From Deinococcus sp. (GTDB lineage Bacteria > Deinococcota > Deinococci > Deinococcales > Deinococcaceae), in assembly GCA_018260375.1 (NCBI GenBank), contig JAGLBF010000116.1, positions 1-6,920 on the forward strand: a stretch of 6,920 nucleotides of DNA, read 5' to 3'. Position 1 is the first letter of the stretch. Each line of letters begins with the position of its first letter. Both the position numbers and the translations under genes were made by a program. Below, one piece after another: positions 1 through 5,829 of this stretch. The notes beneath the pieces were generated by a model, which saw only the letters and a program-made list of their open reading frames with translations, made no database searches and was not told the DNA's origin.

Positions 1-35
1 CAAATCTGGAGCTCTTCGGGGGAAGAACCGTTTGC

Positions 36-53
36 CTTGTCCTGTCGGACAAG
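36..53. repeat. Perfect 7-bp hairpin
   Basis: CTTGTCC, a 4-base loop TGTC, then GGACAAG form a perfect stem. No run of T follows on either strand, so it is not a standard intrinsic terminator. It could be a transcript 3'-end structure from a gene to the left or a protein-binding dyad. Confidence 0.45.
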
Positions 54-147
54 CCTGCTCTCTTACTGTCTCTCGTCTGTCATGTTTCCCGCCTCGTTTG
101 AGGCTCAGAAATAATAGGCCCCCAAGTCGAATCTGTCAACCCCCTTT

Positions 148-168
148 AGCAAGGTGCCAGCAAGGTGC
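148..168. repeat. Two-copy direct repeat with 11-bp period
   Basis: AGCAAGGTGC occurs at 148-157 and again, identical, at 159-168, separated by one base. The period of about one helical turn puts both copies on the same DNA face, as in some activator sites. Nothing else links it to regulation, and it may be a simple duplication. Confidence 0.4.
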
Positions 169-231
169 AAAGACTGGGCAGCAGATCTGGGCTGCGGTTC
201 CTGCCAGAAACCAGCTGCTTATGAGTCAAAA

Positions 232-255
232 GTACCTTGTGGTACGAAGTTTTTT
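232..255 (+). terminator. Weak intrinsic terminator candidate
   Basis: GTACC, loop TTGT, GGTAC form a 5-bp stem (232-245). After GAAG comes a run of six T (250-255). The stem is short and the T-run is displaced by four bases, so termination would be weak. It would end a transcript arriving from the left, before the helicase promoter. Confidence 0.25.
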
Positions 256-342
256 GGCTGCACATCTTGGGCGGAGTAGTTGTACATAAGGGGCTAAACA
301 CCCTGTCCTGGGATTGGCTGACCTATTTTTCTATAACCATCT

Positions 343-360
343 CTACACCATCCAGTGTAG
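343..360. promoter_or_regulatory. Palindromic dyad, possible operator
   Basis: CTACAC and GTGTAG form a perfect 6-bp inverted repeat around the 6-base spacer CATCCA. An 18-bp dyad about 85 bases before the proposed helicase -10 has the shape of a dimeric regulator site. No family-specific motif was recognised, so the assignment is inference. Confidence 0.3.
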
Positions 361-445
361 GCCGCATACGCCATTACGTTTAGACACCCGCCTCTAGTAG
401 CTACAAACTGGCACTCAGCTTCTAGTGGTAACCCTGATAAGTCGC

Positions 446-451
446 TAGACT
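446..451 (+). promoter_or_regulatory. Leaderless -10 element (TAGACT) of the helicase gene
   Basis: TAGACT matches TANNNT and ends six bases before the ATG at 458. No Shine-Dalgarno-like purine run lies between them. In Deinococcus many mRNAs begin at the start codon and carry exactly this motif just upstream. No good -35 hexamer is seen at 16-19 bases spacing. The SDR gene at 5830 has the same arrangement. Confidence 0.45.
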
Positions 452-457
452 CCTCGG

Positions 458-3052
458 ATGCCTGCGCCCGCGTCTACTTCCTCTTTAAAATTGGAAGCGT
501 TTATGCGCGATATTGTGGGCAGCGAGCTGATTTTGCTGCATAAGGAAGACCACAGCGCGGCTCTATCGCAGCCGGTCACCGCGCTGGGCTGGCCGCTGGA
601 AGTGCAGCGGGGCTTTGGCTTTGGCACGGTGTACAGCCACCAGGCCGAAACATACCGGCGCATGAAGGCGGGTGAAAACGTGATCATCACTACGCCTACC
701 GCCAGCGGCAAAACGGGGGCCTTTTTTCCGGCGGTGTTTGAGGGCTTACAGGCCGACCCACAGGCCACAGCGCTGTTTGTCTACCCACTGGTGGCTCTGG
801 CCCAGGATCAGCGTGAAAAGCTGCTGGGCTTTAAGGAACGCGGCGGCTTTGGCTGGGGCGTGGGCGAGTTTCAGGGCAGCGTCACCCCCGCACAAGCCTT
901 TGGTGAGGGCGTGCGTATGGTGACTGCCACGCCTGACAAGCTGCACTGGAATCTGACCAATCCACAAGTACAGGGCTTTTTGCGGCACCTGAAATTTTTG
1001 GTGTTGGATGAAGCCCACAGCTACCGCGGCGGCTTTGGCAGTGAAGTGGCGGGCATGGTGCGCCGACTGCTTGACCTATCGCGCGCGTTGGGCGCACAGC
1101 CGCAGGTGGTCATGAGCACCGCCACTATCGGTAACCCCGCTCAGTTTGCCCTAGAGCTCACCGGGCTGGAGGTCAGCGAAGTCAAAGAGTCGGGGGCTGC
1201 CAGGTATGGCAAGCGCTTTTATCTGATAGACCACAAAGGGCAGCCCAGGCGCTTTTGGGACGCGGTGATGAGCAGCGCCGTAGCCCGCGACATCAAGGTA
1301 TTGGCCTTTTTTCGGGGACGCTCGCGGGCGGCCAGGCTCTATCACACCTATCTGGCACAGCCGCAGTATCAGAAATACGCTCACCTGTACATGGCGGGAA
1401 CCTCTGACCGTGGGGGCCGACTGAATGACTTTCGGCGGGCGCACAGCGGGGTGATGTTCGCCACCAACGCGCTTGAGGCGGGTGTAGACATTGGCGACCT
1501 GGAGGTGGTGATTATGGACGGCTACCCTGGCTCGCGCATGGCCTTCCGGCAGATGGCCGGGCGGGCTGGGCGGGTGTCGCCTGGACTGGTGCTGTTTTTG
1601 CCCTCGCTAGACGAACGCGGGGTGCCGCTACCTGTCGACGCTTTTTACAGCAACCAAGGGAACTTTAAAGAGCTGATGACAGGCAGCATAGAAAAGGCTG
1701 TGGTAGAAGCGGCCAACCCCTACCTCGCCCCGCGCCACGCCCAGCGTGAGCAAGAAGAGCTATATGCGGCGGGTCTGGTCACCACCAAACCGCCCAACAC
1801 CCAACACTGGACGCTGCGGGGTGAGGGCAGCGCCAAGTTTATGGTGGTTGAAGAAGGCGACTGGGAAAAATACGGCACACGCGCCCTAGGAACGCCACTT
1901 GAAAGCCCTAGCCACCACTACGCGCTGGTTGAGCGGCACATTGACGCGGTGTTTACCCTAGAAAATCAGGGCTACCGCGTGAAGCAGTGGAAAGAGACCC
2001 GTGAGGGTACAGCGATTATTGCCGAAAAATACAACGCGCAGCAGACCTTTACCCGTGGACTCCATGCCACGATGGTGCGACCGCTGACCATGGAGCCCTG
2101 GCATAAGCACGGGCCACTGGCCTACCGCTTTGGCGAAATCAGTATTCAGCGCCAGTACACAGGCTACCAGATGATGCGCGAGGTGTTTGAGCGAGTCTGT
2201 AGCCACTGCGACCACCCCCCTGCTCTGCGCGATCATACCTGTCAGGCGTGTGGCAGCCGCATTCAAGACCGCATGCAGGCCCAAAAACTCAGCGAGCACT
2301 TGTATAACCAGCCGCTGCTGACCACGCCCTTTCGCACGGCAGCCATAGAAATTGGCATTGACCCAGCTGCCACTGAGCTGCCGGCTGCTGTAGCGCACAC
2401 CCTCAAGCACCTGTTGCAAAAGCTCATCCCCGAAAAGGTAGCCTGCGACGAGGGTGATATTGGCGGGGTCTTCCGCGAGGAGCGCGACACCTACTTTTTT
2501 ATCTACGATGACTGGAAAGGCGGACTGGGCGTGACTCGCCGCGCCTACGAGCAACTCGACGACCTGCTGCGCCGCGCCCTAGAGCTGTGCCGCCAGCCCT
2601 GCTGCGTCAAGGGCTGCTACGAATGCATTGCGGTAAGCCGCTGCTTTGTGCCGTTTTTGAGCAGTGGCGAGCGCCGCCCCACGGACAAGGCCGCCACGCG
2701 CCTCTTTTTGGAAGGGCTGCTCAACGTAGTCCCGCAGCCCGCCGAAGAACTCCCCACCCAGCCCGCCGCCGAGCCGAGCTTGTCTTGGGCTTTGCAAGCA
2801 CGCGAGCTGATCGATTTGCACGGCCTGTCTTTGCCCGAAGCCAGCGCCCGCTTGAGCATTCCCAGCCGCGACATTCAGCGGGCATTGGGACGCACTGGCC
2901 CGCTGAGGCTGCACCATCCCAAATTCGGTGACGGCGTATTTGAGCAAGGCTTTTACCAGGGTGACAAGCGCGAGGTGCTGGTGTACTTTCCCGGTGTGGG
3001 GCACAAGCGGCTGATACTGAAATTTGCGGGCCTGAGCGTACTTGAGCCGTAA
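458..3052 (+). CDS. MrfA/YprA-like DEAD/DEAH helicase with DUF1998 zinc domain and C-terminal Tudor-like module
   Basis: Predicted ATP-dependent DNA translocase of superfamily 2. Visible motifs: YSHQ (59-62), Walker A TASGKT (81-86), DEAH (184-187), STAT (220-223), motif V around TNALEAGVD (336-344) and motif VI QMAGRAGR (365-372). A cysteine cluster C716/C720/C723/C729 inside a DUF1998 region marks the MrfA/YprA branch; B. subtilis MrfA acts in mitomycin C lesion repair. Two additions stand out: a second zinc-finger-like set, C581/C584/C595/C598, and about 100 extra C-terminal residues. These comprise a Pro/Ala linker (about 757-774), a helix-turn-helix-like stretch (about 783-812) and a segment (about 814-864) with HPKFGDGV and KRLILKFAGLSVL, resembling the PcrA/UvrD C-terminal domain. 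ATG 458 is the only ATG after the in-frame stop at 446; Met16 is an alternative. No partner nuclease (MrfB) is in the window. The family call is firm; a repair role and polymerase contact are inferred. Confidence 0.93.
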   Translation: MPAPASTSSLKLEAFMRDIVGSELILLHKEDHSAALSQPVTALGWPLEVQRGFGFGTVYSHQAETYRRMKAGENVIITTPTASGKTGAFFPAVFEGLQADPQATALFVYPLVALAQDQREKLLGFKERGGFGWGVGEFQGSVTPAQAFGEGVRMVTATPDKLHWNLTNPQVQGFLRHLKFLVLDEAHSYRGGFGSEVAGMVRRLLDLSRALGAQPQVVMSTATIGNPAQFALELTGLEVSEVKESGAARYGKRFYLIDHKGQPRRFWDAVMSSAVARDIKVLAFFRGRSRAARLYHTYLAQPQYQKYAHLYMAGTSDRGGRLNDFRRAHSGVMFATNALEAGVDIGDLEVVIMDGYPGSRMAFRQMAGRAGRVSPGLVLFLPSLDERGVPLPVDAFYSNQGNFKELMTGSIEKAVVEAANPYLAPRHAQREQEELYAAGLVTTKPPNTQHWTLRGEGSAKFMVVEEGDWEKYGTRALGTPLESPSHHYALVERHIDAVFTLENQGYRVKQWKETREGTAIIAEKYNAQQTFTRGLHATMVRPLTMEPWHKHGPLAYRFGEISIQRQYTGYQMMREVFERVCSHCDHPPALRDHTCQACGSRIQDRMQAQKLSEHLYNQPLLTTPFRTAAIEIGIDPAATELPAAVAHTLKHLLQKLIPEKVACDEGDIGGVFREERDTYFFIYDDWKGGLGVTRRAYEQLDDLLRRALELCRQPCCVKGCYECIAVSRCFVPFLSSGERRPTDKAATRLFLEGLLNVVPQPAEELPTQPAAEPSLSWALQARELIDLHGLSLPEASARLSIPSRDIQRALGRTGPLRLHHPKFGDGVFEQGFYQGDKREVLVYFPGVGHKRLILKFAGLSVLEP

Positions 3053-3059
3053 AGAGGCA

Positions 3060-3104
3060 CGGGGGCTACTTATGAATAGGCTGCTTATTAATAGGCTGCT
3101 TATG
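3060..3104. repeat. 15-bp tandem repeat, two full copies and one degenerate
   Basis: AATAGGCTGCTTATT (3075-3089) and AATAGGCTGCTTATG (3090-3104) differ only in the last base. The preceding 15 bases (3060-3074) end in GGCTACTTATG, a degenerate third copy. The array begins eight bases after the helicase stop codon, and no coding role is evident. Confidence 0.75.
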
Positions 3105-3123
3105 GAGCAGTCAAAGAAGGCCA

Positions 3124-3210
3124 GCGCAAGTAGAAACAGGGACGCGTTTGGCGGTATGGCAGCGCAGGCGGCGCCTCTGGGGCTGTACTGAAATCAAGCG
3201 CAGTCTGTAG
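3124..3210. repeat. Diverged copy of an interspersed noncoding repeat
   Basis: From GCGGTATGG at 3151, the next 50 bases align without gaps to 6840-6889, with 35 of 50 identical by hand count. Upstream, GCGCAAGTAGAAACAG (3124-3139) matches 11 of 16 bases of the corresponding part near 6809-6824. Downstream, GCAGTCTGTAG (3200-3210) is a decayed version of the right end of the element at 6761-6899. The left inverted end is missing, so this looks like a truncated relic. Confidence 0.5.
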
Positions 3211-3294
3211 TTGGCGTAGATCCTGAGGCCGCCGCGCCCGCTTCTCCAAACGCCGCCTGCAAACTTTGATATGATGCCCACCAAGTTCTGACCA

Positions 3295-3330
3295 GGGGCC
3301 ACTGATCGCCTCTGGCCCAACTGTGGCCCC
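3295..3330. repeat. 8-bp inverted repeat with 20-base loop
   Basis: GGGGCCAC (3295-3302) and GTGGCCCC (3323-3330) are perfect complements. An alternative pairing, GGGCCA with TGGCCC inside the loop, competes with it. A short T-run (3345-3349) lies 14 bases beyond, too far for a standard terminator. It may be an RNA fold in the dnaB 5' region or chance in a C-rich stretch. Confidence 0.3.
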
Positions 3331-3469
3331 CCACGGCCCCCACATTTTTGTTCACCAGAATTACTTGTATTTCTAAACTTCTATTTCTGCAGCACGGGCA
3401 AGACTTCCTTGCGGCCTGCACTGCCAGAAGTACATTTGCCCACACACGCGGCAAAAAGGTTTTTTTGAC

Positions 3470-4816
3470 ATGGAATTAACCCCCCGTGTACCACCCCACA
3501 ATAACGACGCAGAAGTCAGCGTACTCGGCAGCATTTTGCTTGACGATGACGTGCTGACGCAGCTTGGCGACGCCCTTAGCCCAGAAATGTTTTACCGCGA
3601 AGGCCACCGTAAAATCTTTGGGGCTATGCGCGCCCTTCAGTCACGCAGCGAACCTGTTGACCTGGTGACCCTCAGTGACGAACTCAGCCGCAACCGCATG
3701 CTTGACGATGTCGGCGGCCCCACCTACCTGATTGGCCTGTCTGAACAGGTACCTACCGCCGCCTACGCCGAGCACTACGCCCGGTTGGTACAGGAAAAAT
3801 ACACCCTGCGCCAGCTGATTGCGGCGAGCGGCAAAGCCATGCAGATGGCCTACGAAGGCCAGTTACCGCTTGAAGACCTGCTTGATAAGGCCGAGAAGAT
3901 GATTTTTGAGGTCGCCGAGCATAAAAAGAGTGAGAACTTTCAGGGAATGAACGAGGTGGTGCAAGAAACCTTTGAGTACATCACCTTACTGCACAGCAAT
4001 AAAGGCATCCCCGACGGTGTACCAAGCGGCTTTAAAGACCTGGACGAGCAGATTTCCGGCCTGCAAAAAGGCAGCCTGAATGTCCTCGCCGCCCGCCCCA
4101 GCATGGGCAAAACGGCCTTTGCGCTGTCTATTGCACAGAATGTCGCCCTGCGCGGTGAAAAAACGGTGGCGGTGTTTAGCCTAGAAATGCCTAGCGTACA
4201 GCTGGCCCTCAGAATGCTGTGTAGCGAAGCCCGCGTGGACATGAACCGCATACGCAGTGGGCAGCTTAACGAGCGCGACTTTGAGCGTCTGGCGCACGCC
4301 GCAGGCCGCCTTGCTGAAGCCCCCATGGTGATTGATGATGAACCTGACCTGACCGTCAACGCCCTGCGCAGCAAGCTCAGGCGCATTCAGTCGCAGTACG
4401 GCAATCTAGGCTTGGTGGTTATCGATTATCTGCAACTGATGTCAGGCAGCAAAGGTGGGGGCGGCGGCAACGAAAACCGCCAACAGGAAATCAGCACCAT
4501 ATCGCGCAATCTCAAGAGTATTGCCCGCGAATTAGAGGTACCTGTGGTGGTACTCTCGCAACTTTCTCGCGCTGTAGAACAAAGGCCCAATCATAGGCCA
4601 ATGCTGAGCGATTTAAGAGAATCTGGTGCAATTGAACAAGATGCTGACATTGTTATGTTCATTTACCGCGATGAATACTATAACAAAGAAACAGACCAGC
4701 AAGGCATCGCTGAAATTATCATTGGCAAACAGCGCAACGGGCCAGTGGGTACCGTCAAACTACAATTTCACAGCGCTCATGTGCGTTTTAATGACCTTTC
4801 TAGTGAATTAGCCTGA
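3470..4816 (+). CDS. dnaB: Replicative DNA helicase DnaB
   Basis: Hexameric 5'-3' helicase that unwinds DNA at the replication fork and interacts with primase (family knowledge). The 448 aa are full length: an N-terminal domain from PPHNNDAEVSVLGSILLD (9-26) to about 150, then a RecA-type ATPase. Visible motifs are Walker A ARPSMGKT (208-215), catalytic Glu239 in SLEM, Walker B LVVIDYLQL (315-323), SQLSRAVEQR (363-372), SDLRESGAIEQDADI (380-394) and the arginine-finger region KQRNGPVG (420-427). No intein interrupts these sites. The start is set by the conserved N-terminus; AAAAAGG (3453-3459), 10 bases upstream, is a weak ribosome binding site. The last 250 bases or so are much richer in A+T than the rest. 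The Nudix gene begins 31 bases after the stop. Assignment is secure. Confidence 0.98.
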   Translation: MELTPRVPPHNNDAEVSVLGSILLDDDVLTQLGDALSPEMFYREGHRKIFGAMRALQSRSEPVDLVTLSDELSRNRMLDDVGGPTYLIGLSEQVPTAAYAEHYARLVQEKYTLRQLIAASGKAMQMAYEGQLPLEDLLDKAEKMIFEVAEHKKSENFQGMNEVVQETFEYITLLHSNKGIPDGVPSGFKDLDEQISGLQKGSLNVLAARPSMGKTAFALSIAQNVALRGEKTVAVFSLEMPSVQLALRMLCSEARVDMNRIRSGQLNERDFERLAHAAGRLAEAPMVIDDEPDLTVNALRSKLRRIQSQYGNLGLVVIDYLQLMSGSKGGGGGNENRQQEISTISRNLKSIARELEVPVVVLSQLSRAVEQRPNHRPMLSDLRESGAIEQDADIVMFIYRDEYYNKETDQQGIAEIIIGKQRNGPVGTVKLQFHSAHVRFNDLSSELA

Positions 4817-4847
4817 GTTTAACCTTATAAAGCGAGAAGCCAACCTT

Positions 4848-5708
4848 ATGTCCGAAGAACCCAAAACTGCCCCGAGTCCAAACCCTAACCCCAACCGCAA
4901 CAGGCGGCGGCGGCGCAAAGCACGCCCCAGCACCGAAGCAGGCGGCGAACCAGCGGGTCAAGTGCAAACCGCCGCCCAGCCCACTAAACATGAGCCAGCC
5001 AGAGGTGAGGCGCGCGCCAACAAGGCCAACCCCGAAGGCCGACAGCGCCAGCAGCGTGCACGCGGCAACAACCAGCGTGGCGGCAAGCGTAACCCGCGCA
5101 ACACCAACCCTGAAGTGGTGCCGCCCGTCACCGCCCCGCCCAACCGGGGACGCACCAAGCGCCCACTCGCCGAGCCGCGCATCGGCGTCGGGTGCGTAGT
5201 GCTGCGCGGCGATGAGGTGCTGCTGGTGCGCGAACGGGGCCGCTGGAGCTTACCCAAAGGCGGGCTAGAGGTAGGCGAAATGGTACAAGTGGGTGCTCGC
5301 CGTGAAACCTATGAGGAAACGGGGCTGATTGTGGAGTTACGCGACCTGGCCTTTATCGTGGAGTTTCAGGCTGAAACCTGGGGCCACCACTTGCAATTTT
5401 TCTATGTGGGCCGCGAGGTCGGCGGCGTGCTAGAGCCGCGTGATCCTGACCGCGATGTGCAGGAAGCCAAGTTTGTGCCTATCCGCCAACTGCGCGAGTA
5501 CCTGCGCTTCAGGCCGCGCCTGGTGTCGCTGGAAACCTGGCTGCGTGACCGCAGACCGCGCCACTTTGTCTTTGACCTTGAAAAAGAGCCAGCAATGCTG
5601 CGCAAACGCCGCCGTGTAGACCCGGGCCGCATCGCCGCTCGCAAACAGGCCAGCAGCGAAGACGGCGCTCATGACCATGATGACGAGCTGGAAGACGAAC
5701 AGCCCTAG
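4848..5708 (+). CDS. Nudix hydrolase with basic disordered N-terminal extension
   Basis: Predicted Mg-dependent hydrolase of a nucleoside-diphosphate-linked substrate; the substrate cannot be read from sequence. The Nudix fold spans about 111-235. The Nudix box is intact: G138, E144, then R152 E153, E156 E157, G159 L160. The preceding RWSLPKGG (132-139) is typical. The first 110 residues are low complexity, rich in Asn, Pro, Gly and Arg, with about 19 Arg and 6 Lys against 9 acidic residues. They include NRNRRRRRK (16-24) and RGNNQRGGKR (72-81), as in RNA-binding disordered tails. The C-terminus is basic at 252-256, then strongly acidic from 271. The nearest upstream purine run is GAGAAG (4834-4839), 8 bases from the ATG. 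Spacing from dnaB suggests co-transcription. A role on RNA 5' ends (RppH-like) or on damaged nucleotides is equally open. Confidence 0.93.
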   Translation: MSEEPKTAPSPNPNPNRNRRRRRKARPSTEAGGEPAGQVQTAAQPTKHEPARGEARANKANPEGRQRQQRARGNNQRGGKRNPRNTNPEVVPPVTAPPNRGRTKRPLAEPRIGVGCVVLRGDEVLLVRERGRWSLPKGGLEVGEMVQVGARRETYEETGLIVELRDLAFIVEFQAETWGHHLQFFYVGREVGGVLEPRDPDRDVQEAKFVPIRQLREYLRFRPRLVSLETWLRDRRPRHFVFDLEKEPAMLRKRRRVDPGRIAARKQASSEDGAHDHDDELEDEQP

Positions 5709-5747
5709 AGCGTGACGGCTGCTTACCCAAGAGCCCGGGGGGAGGGT

Positions 5748-5783
5748 TGTAGACTGCCCAGCACGGCCAACACAAAGTCTACA
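5748..5783. promoter_or_regulatory. 8-bp inverted repeat upstream of the SDR gene
   Basis: TGTAGACT (5748-5755) and AGTCTACA (5776-5783) are perfect complements separated by 20 bases. They lie between the Nudix stop and the proposed SDR promoter. They could be operator half-sites or a stem-loop at the end of the dnaB-Nudix transcript; no T-run follows, so a standard terminator is unlikely. Confidence 0.35.
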
Positions 5784-5817
5784 CTTCATTTACCACCAGC
5801 CAGCACCGGCTCTACGT

Positions 5818-5823
5818 TATGCT
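5818..5823 (+). promoter_or_regulatory. Leaderless -10 element (TATGCT) of the SDR gene
   Basis: TATGCT fits TANNNT and resembles TATAAT. It ends six bases before the ATG at 5830, the same distance as for the helicase gene, and no Shine-Dalgarno-like sequence lies between. This suggests transcription starting at or next to the ATG. No convincing -35 was found. Confidence 0.5.
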
Positions 5824-5829
5824 GTCGAC

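Larger units (their letters stand above)
1..457. other. Noncoding region upstream of the helicase gene
   Basis: No convincing gene is visible in these 457 bases. The one open frame of any length (32-289) starts at TTG, lacks a ribosome binding site and gives a protein with no recognisable motif. The stretch holds two hairpins near the left edge, a direct repeat at 148-168, a terminator-like hairpin at 232-255, a dyad at 343-360 and a promoter candidate at 446-451. The first hairpin (TCTTC-GGGG-GAAGA, 13-26) and the second (36-53) may belong to the 3' end of a transcript entering from outside the window. Confidence 0.6.
3053..3469. other. Noncoding region between the helicase gene and dnaB
   Basis: About 417 bases without a supportable gene; reverse-strand frames here encode Arg/Pro-rich proteins without motifs. 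The stretch contains a 15-bp tandem repeat (3060-3104), a decayed interspersed repeat (about 3124-3210) and an 8-bp inverted repeat (3295-3330). An A+T-rich patch at about 3341-3390 follows and is the most likely place for the dnaB promoter: TTGTTC (3348-3353) lies 17 bases before TTCTAA (3371-3376), a poor match. No clear intrinsic terminator for the helicase gene was found. Confidence 0.6.

Noticed and set aside
32..289. 85-residue open frame at the left edge
   Set aside because: TTG start without a ribosome binding site, Arg/Pro-rich composition and overlap with hairpins. No protein family is suggested.
1958..2554. 198-residue open frame on the reverse strand inside the helicase gene
   Set aside because: It lies wholly opposite a strongly supported coding region, has no recognisable motif and no ribosome binding site. 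Long antisense frames are expected in high-G+C genes.
3100..3454. Overlapping reverse-strand frames between the helicase gene and dnaB
   Set aside because: Three frames overlap one another, none shows motifs, and part of the DNA matches a noncoding repeat copy seen again near 6840. A decayed transposase was considered, but no catalytic signature is visible.
3457..3473. Possible radiation/desiccation response motif at the dnaB start (TTGACAT)
   Set aside because: Only the right half resembles the Deinococcus palindrome. The left half reads AGGTTTTT and does not match.
3470..4816. Intein in DnaB
   Set aside because: DnaB is a frequent intein host, but Walker A, Walker B and the SQLSR motif are all uninterrupted and the length is normal.
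4817..4847. Separate promoter for the Nudix gene at TATAAA (4826-4831)
   Set aside because: No matching -35 was found in the expected place and the gap is only 31 bases. Co-transcription with dnaB is the simpler reading, although the A+T-rich dnaB end leaves it open.
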